This document shows positions 8,163-15,051 of a DNA stretch of 18,082 nt, one piece after another (position 1 is the first letter of the stretch; the number at the start of each line of letters is the position of its first letter). The position numbers and the translations under genes were made by a program. The notes beneath the pieces were generated by a model, which was given only the letters and a program-made list of their open reading frames with translations, did not search any database and was not told where the DNA came from. The stretch is taken from the NCBI GenBank assembly GCA_029260195.1, contig JAJDDS010000384.1, positions 1 through 18,082 of the forward strand. Direction: 5' to 3'. The DNA is from Phycisphaerae bacterium (GTDB taxonomy: Bacteria > Planctomycetota > Phycisphaerae > UBA1845).

Positions 8163-8876
8163 ATGGACGAGGGGCATCATCATCACGCCCACGGCGGCGG
8201 TTTCCGGGCGGCGCTCCAGATGGAGTTGCTCGAACACATGCCCTTCTCGGTCTCCGCCGTCGCCATCGGGCTGATCTTCGCCGGCCTAATGTGCTTCCTC
8301 GCGCCCGAGAACGCGGCCGCGGGGCAAACCGGGCACGATCACGAGGAATCAAACCTCTTCACCCTCTTCCACCTGTTCCACCCGGCTCACATGTTCTTCT
8401 CCGCCGCGGCCACTACCGCGATGTTCTGGCGCTATGACAAAAACGCGTTGAAGGCAATCTTGGTGGGCTTAGCCGGCGCGGTCGGCGTGTGCGGTCTGAG
8501 CGACATCGGATTGCCGCACCTGTCGCTGATCCTCATGGGCAAGGACGTACCGCCTCACATATGCGTCATTGAGAATCCAGGATTGGTCCTGCCGTTCGCC
8601 GTCATGGGTGTCCTTGTCGGACTCGGCGCAGCCACAGGCGTGTCAAGGAGCACGCTCTTCAGCCACGCGCTCCACGTGTTAGCGTCGACGTCCGCCAGCA
8701 TTTTCTACCTGATCGCTCCGTTCAGCCGGCTGGGCTGGATCGACGACCTCGGCAAGATATTCGTTTTCGTCATCGTGGCGGTGATGATCCCCTGCTGCGT
8801 CAGCGACATCATCTTCCCGATGCTCATGACCCGCGACGCCAGAGCGAACGCCCTGGCGGCACATCATTCGCACTGA
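8163..8876 (+). CDS. His-rich six-helix membrane protein with internal duplication, possible metal transporter
   Basis: I do not recognise the family. The protein has 237 residues; the start is the ATG after GGAAAGG with an 8-nt spacer. The N-terminus is HHHHAHGGG (5-13), the C-terminus ends HHSH, and the first loop has GHDHEE (57-62). Six hydrophobic segments lie at about 27-47, 70-90, 97-120, 141-160, 165-186 and 198-221. Helices 1-3 and 4-6 are related: PFSVSAVAIGL (27-37) matches PFAVMGVLVGL (144-154); HPAHMFFS (73-80) matches HALHVLAS (168-175); CGLSDIGLPHL (110-120) matches CCVSDIIFPML (211-221). Conserved His, Cys, Ser and Asp inside helices plus His-rich ends suggest handling of a transition metal; this is inference. 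It is divergent from amrS and converges on the gre gene with a 9-bp gap. An uncharacterised membrane protein with no transport role remains possible. Confidence 0.82.
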   Translation: MDEGHHHHAHGGGFRAALQMELLEHMPFSVSAVAIGLIFAGLMCFLAPENAAAGQTGHDHEESNLFTLFHLFHPAHMFFSAAATTAMFWRYDKNALKAILVGLAGAVGVCGLSDIGLPHLSLILMGKDVPPHICVIENPGLVLPFAVMGVLVGLGAATGVSRSTLFSHALHVLASTSASIFYLIAPFSRLGWIDDLGKIFVFVIVAVMIPCCVSDIIFPMLMTRDARANALAAHHSH

Positions 8877-8885
8877 TTCCGTCGA

Positions 8886-11087
8886 TTACTCGGCGGTCCA
8901 GGGTCGTAGCCCGACGATTTCGTAGATCCCTTCCGGTGAGACCGCCTCAAGTTCCACGCGGTCTCCGATCTTGGAACCCATCAACGCCTGAGCAATCGGC
9001 GCTTGGTAGTTGTAGATGTGGGCATCAGTGTCGGCGTCGAACGGTCCGAGAAAGGTCAGTTCCTTAACTTCACCGCTTTCGAGGTGACGAAGCTCGACCT
9101 TGCTTCCGACGCCGACGTGATCGTCGGGGACTTGCTCCGGTTGCAGTGGTCGGGCGATGGCGAATTGTTTCTGCATCTGAGCGAGTCTGGCCCGCAGCAG
9201 GTCGCGCTCTTCGAGGGCAAACTTGTATTCGGAGTTCTCGCTGAGATCACCCTTCTCGGCCGCGGCACCGATGGCTTTGGCATTCTCGCGCATCTTCACG
9301 TTGGCGATTTCGTTGATTTCCCCCTCTTTTCGCGCCATGCCCTCGCGCGTCACGTAAAGAACATCCTCCTGTTCCCACCTGGATTTCTGCGCCTTATGGT
9401 AGAGCTCGGGAAACCGGCTGCGGATGCGGTTGAGCAGGTCCTCCTCGACCTTGCGCCCGAGGTTGTCCAAACGCTGCACCTGAGTCCGCAATGCCGCCCC
9501 CATGCCGCTTTCGAGGGTCTCCAGGCACGCGAGGTACCGACCGTATTTTCGGGCTGAGAGCACAACACGGGCGGTCGTGCATACCTGCCGGACCACCGAC
9601 GGCGGGTATTGATCGCTGCGTTGCACGTCTCCCAAAAGCCACAGCATGCGGGTCAGGACGGTGATTGGCGCGACCGACTTCCATCGATCCCGTTCCAACC
9701 CCTTGTCCCAAAGCCAGAAGAGCGCCCGAAACGTCGTCGGCGCGTCCGACACGATCGTCCCGATCATCTCCTCCATGCGCGATTCGGGCAGTTCAACCGC
9801 GTCAAGCATCTCCGCGAGATCGCTGCATGCCTGCGACGGAGCCCAAGGTAAGGCTGCCGCGAGAACTTCCACCCAATCCTGCGGTCTGGCGCTCTTGAGA
9901 CACGCGCTGGCGTGTCGCCACAGCGGGGCGGACTCGCATGCCTTCATCAGGGCGGCCGGGTTTGGTGCGGACGAGAGTACCGCAACCGCCGCCCGATCGG
10001 AGTCCTCCTCACCGAGCGCCTGGCTGATGACCGACTCGACCAGCCGCTCGGCCAGCACGGGGTCGGCGTGCTTCTTGTCGAGGCGCTCGGCCCGATGCGC
10101 AACTGTGTCGCGAAGTCGCTTGAGAATCTCCCTGTCGGGCGCATCGTCGCGAGCCTTGCAGTCGCGGATGAACCCCTCGAAAGCGGACAACTCCTCCGCC
10201 GGCGAGCCCAGCCCCTCAAACAGCTCGGCGAATTCGTTCTGAAACGCGTGCCCGCCAGGGATGAACTCGAGTTGATACGGCGACCGCCCTTCGACTTTGA
10301 TGTGTCCCGAGCGCTTTATTGCCGCGCGCGCCTTGGTCCACCACTTGGACCAGTCGCTGGTCGGCATGAAGCGCGGCGTCAGGACCGCCTTCAACTCGTC
10401 GCTGTCCAGGCGATTGCCCTGCGATTTCAGTATGTTCTCAATGACTTCAGCAGGCTTCTTGTTCAGTGTCGTCTGAAGGCGACCCTTGTCGAACCGGGCC
10501 AGGACACGAAAATCGTCATCGTCGCACGGTGCGTATTGATCGGCGAACTCAACCGGACCGAGCGTTTCCGTGCGCTTTCCTGTGTCCACCGTAATCTGCC
10601 AGTCCGACGTGTCCATCGACTCGACCTTGGCAGCCATGTCGTCATCACGATGCGTCACGTAGGATCCCGGAGTCATCGCGAGGCACACGTCAAGCGTTCG
10701 AATCGCCCGTCGCGGAGGACGCCCGCCACCAATCCCAGCTTCTTCAACCAGCGCGTCCAGCCCTTCGCGGTCGGCGTAGACCTCGCGGTACAACTGCTCA
10801 GCGAAGCGCTTCAGCTCGCCGCTCTTATTGAGCTTGAGAAGGAACGGCTTCGCCGCCCGCAGCGCGTCCTCGTCGCCGCGCTTCTCTTTCAGCGACTCGA
10901 TCGCTGCCCACGCCAGGGATTCAGCCTGGTCCGCTTTGTTAATCTTGGCGTATTCATCGAGGATGGGGGCAAGCCCGATGACGTCTCGAACGGAGACGTC
11001 GCTCCGCTCGATCAGGGACATCCAGTGCTGTTCGACGTCCTTGAAGTTGCCCGAACCCGCCAGTTTGACGATGTCGTCAAGTTCCAT
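8886..11087 (-). CDS. greA: giant GreA-like transcript cleavage factor with long N-terminal region
   Basis: The protein has 733 residues against about 158 for E. coli GreA. Roughly the last 165 residues are a complete Gre factor: a coiled coil with the tip motif GDLSENSEY (613-621), where D614 and E617 correspond to the two acidic residues (D41, E44 in E. coli) that hold Mg in the RNA polymerase secondary channel, followed by an FKBP-like domain (about 655-733) ending in YEIVGL. It should therefore rescue backtracked polymerase. The first 570 residues are helical and repetitive in look (TPR/HEAT-like, by eye) with no catalytic motif. Chlamydial GreA is likewise above 700 residues with an N-terminal extension, so this is probably an ancestral form in the PVC group. 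The start follows GGGAG at about 11 nt; a promoter is proposed at 11147-11175. Confidence 0.9.
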   Translation of the reverse strand: MELDDIVKLAGSGNFKDVEQHWMSLIERSDVSVRDVIGLAPILDEYAKINKADQAESLAWAAIESLKEKRGDEDALRAAKPFLLKLNKSGELKRFAEQLYREVYADREGLDALVEEAGIGGGRPPRRAIRTLDVCLAMTPGSYVTHRDDDMAAKVESMDTSDWQITVDTGKRTETLGPVEFADQYAPCDDDDFRVLARFDKGRLQTTLNKKPAEVIENILKSQGNRLDSDELKAVLTPRFMPTSDWSKWWTKARAAIKRSGHIKVEGRSPYQLEFIPGGHAFQNEFAELFEGLGSPAEELSAFEGFIRDCKARDDAPDREILKRLRDTVAHRAERLDKKHADPVLAERLVESVISQALGEEDSDRAAVAVLSSAPNPAALMKACESAPLWRHASACLKSARPQDWVEVLAAALPWAPSQACSDLAEMLDAVELPESRMEEMIGTIVSDAPTTFRALFWLWDKGLERDRWKSVAPITVLTRMLWLLGDVQRSDQYPPSVVRQVCTTARVVLSARKYGRYLACLETLESGMGAALRTQVQRLDNLGRKVEEDLLNRIRSRFPELYHKAQKSRWEQEDVLYVTREGMARKEGEINEIANVKMRENAKAIGAAAEKGDLSENSEYKFALEERDLLRARLAQMQKQFAIARPLQPEQVPDDHVGVGSKVELRHLESGEVKELTFLGPFDADTDAHIYNYQAPIAQALMGSKIGDRVELEAVSPEGIYEIVGLRPWTAE

Positions 11088-11146
11088 ACCGATGCTGCTC
11101 CCGTCGTGTCGTTCGGCTCCGCACGGCGAATTGCGCGGAAACCGTC

Positions 11147-11175
11147 ATTGTGCAGCAATTCAGGGAGTCTGTCGA
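11147..11175 (-). promoter_or_regulatory. candidate promoter of the gre gene
   Basis: On the minus strand TCGACA (11175-11170, 5 of 6 to TTGACA), a 17-bp spacer and CACAAT (11152-11147, 4 of 6 to TATAAT) lie about 60 bp before the gre start. The implied leader is about 50 nt. Confidence 0.45.
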
Positions 11176-11232
11176 GCGCTCGAACCGACCGGGCGAAGGG
11201 GGGATGTGGCCAAGGATCGTGGCATCGCAAGG

Positions 11233-11288
11233 GTAGGGTGGGGTTTACCCGCCTTCTTGAACCTTGCGGTGGGTGAAACCCGCCCTAC
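11233..11288. repeat. imperfect inverted repeat of the GTAGGG...CCCTAC type
   Basis: Two 21-nt arms (11233-11253, starting GTAGGGTGGGG, and 11268-11288, ending ACCCGCCCTAC) are inverted copies matching at 17 of 21 positions around a 14-nt loop. Elements of the form GTAGGGTGGG...CCCACCCTAC are widespread intergenic repeats in bacterial genomes. It may fold in RNA or be a mobile palindrome. Confidence 0.6.
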
Positions 11289-11536
11289 CGTGGACACTGG
11301 TGCGAAGATGCCACAGAAGATTGCCACACCCCACCCCGAGGGGGTATCCCATTGGGGGCGGCGAGTTTGGGCTCTGGAGCGTCCACGCCGTCCGATGAAG
11401 CGGGCGGATCGTCCGGAACGCCTCCTCTGCTCGGTTCCGCCGTTGGCCGGTTCCTATCACGCACGCACGCGCGCTACCCACGTCCCGCGGCGTTCTGATA
11501 AACGCACGCCCTGCCCGGATGCAGCCGGTAGCCCGG

Positions 11537-13519
11537 TTACGGTCCGGACCAGACGCACAAGTCGATCGTGCAGGTGGCCGTGTTGCCGCAGGTGTCCGTG
11601 GCGGTGACCGAGAGCGTAGCCGTGTCGGCTTCGATCTCGAACAGGCCCTCCTCGAAGTCGAGCTCCAGTTCGCATTCGGGGTGGTCGGCGCACTCGAACT
11701 TGATGATCTGCCCGTCGCTCACCGGCACCGGGCAGCAGGGCGTGTCCACGACAGCCGACCCGGTCATCACCACCCCGCACGCATCGGTGGCCGAGTAGCT
11801 GATCATCAGCCGCTCCTCCTCGTCGTCGTCCCCGTCGCCGCTCACCGGGCTCACCGAGCACGTCACCACCGGCGGCGTAGTGTCGGCGATCGACACCGTC
11901 GTCGAACAGGATTCGACCCCGCCGTTGCCGTCGTCGACCATGAGCGTTACCCCGCAATCCAAGCCGCAAGCCTCACCCGAACCGACCGTCAACACCGGCG
12001 TTGGGCTCGCCGCATCGTCAAACACCCCTCCCGGACAATCCGTGGTCCACAGGTACGCTAGCAAATCCCCGTCGGCATCCATCGACCCCGCCCCATCGAG
12101 CGCGACTGTCGTGCTTCCCCCAGTGCATTCCGCCGGGTAGGGGCCTCCCGAATCGCACAGTGGCGACTGATTGCTTGGACCGAGCTCGTAGGCACCCATA
12201 TCCACCGTGGGCGTCCCATCGGCGTCGCCGTCAACGATACGAGGGTTGCGGTCCAGGTCCAAGGGGAGCGGCTCGGTGGTGTCGCCGTCGCCGTCGAGGT
12301 CCAGTGTATCGGAAGGAAGGCCCGTGTTGTCGCCGACGTCGATGCACGGCGAAGCGGGTGCAAGGCGCAGATCGTCGTCCTCGGTGCCAACAATCCCGTC
12401 CGGACCGAAGGCGTCGACAAACTGCGGATCGGCGTTGATGTTGCCTGTTCCAGTCGCGCCGGTCCAGCCGCCCTGTACATCGCAGTATGCGACAATGGCC
12501 GTTCCGTTGTGAACGTGTATCTGAGCGGACTCGTCCATGTGCAAGCCGCCGGCGTCCGTGTTCTCCCAGAAGATGGAATCGGTGATCGTGGTGGTGCTGC
12601 AACACTGGAATCCCACGATGATCCCGCCTCCCGAATTGGCGGCGGTGTTCCTGTAGAAAGTCGAGCTGACGACGATGGGGTCGCTGCCCTCATTGACGAT
12701 CGCGCCACCGTGACGCGCGGCGGTGTTACCGACAAAAAGACAGTTGATCGTCGTCGTGTTGCTGTTGGATACGTTGCGCATGGCACCCCCGTCCGCACCC
12801 GCGTGGTTCGAACGGAAGATGCAATTGGTGAAGGTAGCGCTGCTGTTGGTCGTGTTCACGACCGCGCCACCGTCGTTTCCGACGGTGTTTTGACTGAACA
12901 CGCATCCTTCGACATGTGGGCTACCGGAGTCAGTGAACATCGCACCACCGTTGCTGGCCAAGTTTCCGGTGAAGGTGCAGTTCGTGACCGTTGGGTTGCT
13001 GTTGTTGATATTGAACATTCCGCCGCCCACGCTACCCGGAGTGTTTCCATTGAATGCGCAGTTGTTCACCGTAGGACTGCTTCCGTTGTTGTGCATCCCT
13101 CCACCTACTAGAAGGTTTGGCTGACCCGGATGAGGGCTACCGGTTCCGCCGGTGATAGTGAATCCCTGCAGAACCGTGTCGGATCCCTCGCTATTGACGC
13201 ACTTGACGACGCTGTTGTTAAGGGCGGTCCCGTCGATGGTCGACACGTTGGAGCCATCGGAACTGCGCAATGTGATCGCTTTGCCGTTGAAATTGATCGT
13301 CTCGAAGTACGTTCCCGGGGCCACCAGGCAAGTGTCGCCGTTGGCGGCTGAGTCAATACCCGTCTGGATGGCGCAGAACGGATCCGCCGGGCTCCCTGAA
13401 CCCGGACCAGGGCAGTTGTCGTCATCGACATACCACGTAGTCTGCGCGCGCACTGTCGTTGCGAAAGACGTCACGGTCGCCAACGCGAGCGTTGCTGCAA
13501 TCACTCTGAAACCACACAT
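11537..13519 (-). CDS. secreted right-handed beta-helix protein with C-terminal PKD/HYR-like domains
   Basis: The protein has 660 residues. The ribosome site AGGAGG lies 6 nt before the ATG, which settles the start. A signal peptide ends at about VRA/QTT (residue 25/26). Residues about 30-110 read as the entry turn of a parallel beta-helix ('YVDDDNC...GTCLVAPGTYFETI'), followed to about 330 by repeats of the form N-C-x-F-x-G-N...GGG/GGA, as in pectate-lyase-fold proteins; 'SPCIDVGDNTGLP' and 'VDMGAYE' (about 390-445) mark the end typical of the choice-of-anchor Q group. Then come a PKD-like domain (about 455-545) and a HYR-like domain (from about 545) interrupted by an acidic run, GDGDDDEEER. 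It is probably surface-exposed or released. No catalytic residues could be assigned, and unlike the first gene it has no dockerin-like ending. Confidence 0.85.
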   Translation of the reverse strand: MCGFRVIAATLALATVTSFATTVRAQTTWYVDDDNCPGPGSGSPADPFCAIQTGIDSAANGDTCLVAPGTYFETINFNGKAITLRSSDGSNVSTIDGTALNNSVVKCVNSEGSDTVLQGFTITGGTGSPHPGQPNLLVGGGMHNNGSSPTVNNCAFNGNTPGSVGGGMFNINNSNPTVTNCTFTGNLASNGGAMFTDSGSPHVEGCVFSQNTVGNDGGAVVNTTNSSATFTNCIFRSNHAGADGGAMRNVSNSNTTTINCLFVGNTAARHGGAIVNEGSDPIVVSSTFYRNTAANSGGGIIVGFQCCSTTTITDSIFWENTDAGGLHMDESAQIHVHNGTAIVAYCDVQGGWTGATGTGNINADPQFVDAFGPDGIVGTEDDDLRLAPASPCIDVGDNTGLPSDTLDLDGDGDTTEPLPLDLDRNPRIVDGDADGTPTVDMGAYELGPSNQSPLCDSGGPYPAECTGGSTTVALDGAGSMDADGDLLAYLWTTDCPGGVFDDAASPTPVLTVGSGEACGLDCGVTLMVDDGNGGVESCSTTVSIADTTPPVVTCSVSPVSGDGDDDEEERLMISYSATDACGVVMTGSAVVDTPCCPVPVSDGQIIKFECADHPECELELDFEEGLFEIEADTATLSVTATDTCGNTATCTIDLCVWSGP

Positions 13520-13703
13520 TTGATGTCCTCCTATGCCCGGGAGTCTTCAGTGGGTGTCGTCCGGGTGGCGTCTCCGGGCGTCGACGCTCCGCTTCTCTCT
13601 GACGGATCCTCAAGGTGAGGAACACATCCCTTCTCTGGTCACTGGCGCCTGGCGAGAGGAGCCAGCACCGTCAACACATGCGACAAAACGGCCTGCCGAG
13701 CGC

Positions 13704-13738
13704 AAGAAAAAGAGGGCGCGAAACCGAAACGCGCCCTC
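13704..13738 (-). terminator. intrinsic terminator on the minus strand
   Basis: A perfect 9-bp GC-rich stem (GAGGGCGCG and CGCGCCCTC, 9-nt loop) is followed on the minus strand by TTTTTCTT. No T-tract follows it on the plus strand. It lies 185 bp upstream of the beta-helix gene and no protein gene on the minus strand feeds into it, so it should end a small RNA or act as an attenuator. Confidence 0.75.
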
Positions 13739-13865
13739 GTTGTGAGGTACTGGCATACCCGCGAGCAAAGGCGGCCCGACCCACGCCCCTTTCGGGGCGC
13801 GGTACCGGTCACGCATCTTGAGCCTTGAGAAGTGCGTCCCTTACGGTCGCGGCACGGGACACGCT
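13704..13865 (-). ncRNA. candidate structured small RNA or attenuator leader
   Basis: A promoter (13872-13900) and a strong terminator (13704-13738) bracket about 160 nt on the minus strand with no plausible reading frame. Within it the RNA can form: GTCCC (13860-13856) with GGGAC (13840-13836); a neighbouring stem ACGCA/TGCGT closing near 13812; and a larger domain closed by GGTAC (13806-13802) with GTACC (13750-13746), enclosing the perfect hairpin CGCCCC-GAAA-GGGGCG (13799-13784, a GNRA tetraloop). It lacks the hallmarks of SRP RNA, RNase P RNA, tmRNA, 6S RNA and tRNA. It may be a free small RNA or, since the beta-helix gene follows on the same strand, a terminator-type riboswitch. Confidence 0.5.
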
Positions 13866-13871
13866 AGCTTC

Positions 13872-13900
13872 GTAGTAGCTCAATCTCGGTCAAAGTGCAA
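13872..13900 (-). promoter_or_regulatory. candidate promoter of the small RNA
   Basis: On the minus strand TTGCAC (13900-13895), a 17-bp spacer and TACTAC (13877-13872) would start transcription near 13865. The -35 sequence and spacer match the candidate at 3719-3747. Confidence 0.42.
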
Positions 13901-13991
13901 GAAGTAGCCGTCAGCGAGCAGCGACCAAGCCAATGAACGGGGTGTCGGCGCGCGTGAATCGGCCGCCGGCAAATCGGTCGCCGGCAAGATG

Positions 13992-14063
13992 CCGGTGCCA
14001 CACCGGTGGTGGGCAGAGCCTACTCTACGGCTACTTGTCGTACGAGGATTCATCGCGTATCAT
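13992..14063 (+). promoter_or_regulatory. hicB promoter with upstream palindrome
   Basis: TTGTCG (14035-14040), a 17-bp spacer and TATCAT (14058-14063, 5 of 6 to TATAAT) place transcription start at or within a base of the hicB ATG at 14070. Upstream, CCGGTG (13992-13997) and CACCGG (14001-14006) form a short palindrome that could be an operator. No Shine-Dalgarno lies before the ATG. Confidence 0.5.
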
Positions 14064-14069
14064 TGGGCT

Positions 14070-14303
14070 ATGGCTCGCAGGAAGAAACCAGTTCGGTACC
14101 ATCTGCCGGTGGTGATTGAGCAGGACGAAGACGGTGTCTTCATTGTGTCGATCCCCACGTTGCGCGGTTGCCGGTCGTACGGGCGCACGCTCGACGAGGC
14201 GATGAAGAACCTCGCCGAGGCTGCCGCCCTTTGTTTGGAAGACGAAAGGCCGTCGCCCCTAGCGGGTTTCGTCGGTGTGCGCGATCTCGAGATCGTCGCG
14301 TGA
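14070..14303 (+). CDS. hicB: HicB-like antitoxin
   Basis: The protein has 77 residues. I chose the ATG of MARRKKPVRYHLP, which gives the standard N-terminus of the family. The core 'VVIEQDEDGVFIVSIPTLRGCRSYGRTLDEAMKN' shows the HicB half-RNase-H fold: a beta hairpin with DEDG, the P-x-L-x-G-C loop, then a helix with EA. HicB binds and neutralises the HicA ribonuclease. No C-terminal helix-turn-helix or ribbon-helix-helix is present, so this short form may not repress its own operon unaided. Its stop overlaps the hicA start by 4 bp (GTGA). The antitoxin is upstream of the toxin, the reverse of E. coli hicAB but usual for many short HicB proteins. A probable leaderless transcript starts at or next to the ATG. 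Confidence 0.9.
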   Translation: MARRKKPVRYHLPVVIEQDEDGVFIVSIPTLRGCRSYGRTLDEAMKNLAEAAALCLEDERPSPLAGFVGVRDLEIVA

Positions 14304-14527
14304 CCCACGTACCGGCGATCACCGCACGCACGTTGATGAAGGCCCTGCGGGGGCGCGGATTCGTTGAGACGCGCAGGCGAGGTTCCCACCGGCGCTTCGA
14401 GCATCCAGACGGACGCAAGACGGCCGTCCCGGTCCACAAAGGGCGTGACATCCCGCGCGGTCTGCTCCGGCAAATCGTCACGATTGACGTTGGGATGGAA
14501 ATGAACGACTTCATCGCCTTGCTCTGA
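14300..14527 (+). CDS. hicA: HicA-like toxin (mRNA interferase)
   Basis: The protein has 75 residues and starts at GTG 14300, which shares bases with the hicB stop (GTGA); the open frame extends upstream inside hicB, but this start gives the family length. The motif RRGSHRRFEHPDGR carries the catalytic histidine (H30) of the double-stranded-RNA-binding-like fold, followed by 'AVPVHKGRDIPRGLLRQI', the standard C-terminal part of HicA (V-P-x-H-x-G-x-x-I-x-x-G-L-L-R-x-I). HicA cleaves mRNA and tmRNA in translation-dependent stress responses. All key residues are kept, so the toxin looks intact. Coupling to hicB ensures antitoxin is made first. Confidence 0.9.
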   Translation: MTHVPAITARTLMKALRGRGFVETRRRGSHRRFEHPDGRKTAVPVHKGRDIPRGLLRQIVTIDVGMEMNDFIALL

Positions 14528-14542
14528 CATCTCAGCTATCAG

Positions 14543-14731
14543 TTATTCTGCCTGCGGCGGATCAGCCGTTAGCCGGAGAGAGCCTGTTTCTATCGTGCGG
14601 ATGAATCCGTCTCGCCGATTCCTCACAAACGTCGAAGGGCTCGCCGCTACGGGCCGACCGCTGACCACATCATCGCGCGTATCGGAATAGGCGCTCGGGA
14701 TCGTGGTCTCGATGCGGACGCTCTTGGGCAT
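14543..14731 (-). pseudogene. probable remnant of a PIN-domain (VapC-like) toxin gene
   Basis: The minus-strand ATG at 14731 opens a 62-residue frame whose N-terminus, VRIETTIPSAYSDTRDD, resembles the first strand and helix of PIN-domain toxins of the 'IETTIPSxYxxxRxD' type, including the first acidic catalytic residue. A PIN protein should run for about 130-150 residues; here similarity fades after some 20 residues and the frame stops, so the rest is missing or shifted. No antitoxin gene is visible. It sits directly after hicBA. Chance similarity cannot be excluded. Confidence 0.35.
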
Positions 14732-14883
14732 GGGTCGACTCCGACACCAGTGTACCGCGTCGGTTCGTCGCTTTCCAGGAATACACGGTCCGCCCCCTCC
14801 ACGGGGGTGTACGCCAAATTGGGTGGCGATTCCGTCGGCGGACACGGACGGAGGGTTCGTCAGGCCTGACAACGCGATCCTCT

Positions 14884-15030
14884 GTCATTCCGAGCCCGTC
14901 GTCATTCCGAGCCCTTTGTCATTCCGAGCGTATCGAGGAATCTTGCCGATACCCTATTCGCGGCTAGATTCCTCGCTACGCTCGGAATGACAGGGGGGGG
15001 CTCGGAACAACAGGGGCTGCTCGGAATGAC
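14884..15030. repeat. nested inverted-repeat field built on GTCATTCCGAGC
   Basis: Three head-to-tail copies of GTCATTCCGAGC start at 14884, 14901 and 14918 (exact 17-bp period). Three reverse copies (CTCGGAATGAC, with one variant CTCGGAACAAC) start at 14981, 15001 and 15020. The innermost pair extends to 26-bp arms, 14918-14943 and 14966-14991, matching at 24 of 26 positions around a 22-nt loop. The core ATTCCGAGCG..GAGGAATCT is a known type of dispersed palindrome in bacterial genomes. The rest of 14732-15139 contains no supported gene. Confidence 0.8.
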
Positions 15031-15051
15031 TGGTCGCGACGCATGTCCACG

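Larger units (their letters stand above)
11088..11536. other. intergenic region with inverted repeat, no supported gene
   Basis: This holds the gre promoter candidate (11147-11175), the inverted repeat 11233-11288, and another G/C-rich stretch around 11326-11350 (CACCCCGAGGGGGT) able to fold on itself. No open frame here has a ribosome site and a recognisable product. No T-tract terminator for the upstream beta-helix gene was found. Confidence 0.55.

Noticed and set aside
9912..11276. 454-codon plus-strand open frame antisense to the gre gene
   Set aside because: The minus strand encodes a clear Gre factor here; the plus-strand product has shadow-like Arg/Leu-rich composition, no motif and no ribosome site.
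12600..13110. Repetitive minus-strand pattern that might be a DNA repeat or CRISPR-like array
   Set aside because: The repetition is at protein level (beta-helix turns with N-C-x-F-x-G-N); spacing is irregular and there are no identical DNA repeats.
11537..13519. Dockerin-like or sorting-signal ending on the beta-helix protein
   Set aside because: The C-terminus (TCTIDLCVWSGP) has neither Ca-loop repeats nor a hydrophobic tail with a basic end.
13610..13816. 68-codon minus-strand frame inside the candidate RNA
   Set aside because: It runs straight through the terminator hairpin and has no ribosome site or recognisable sequence.
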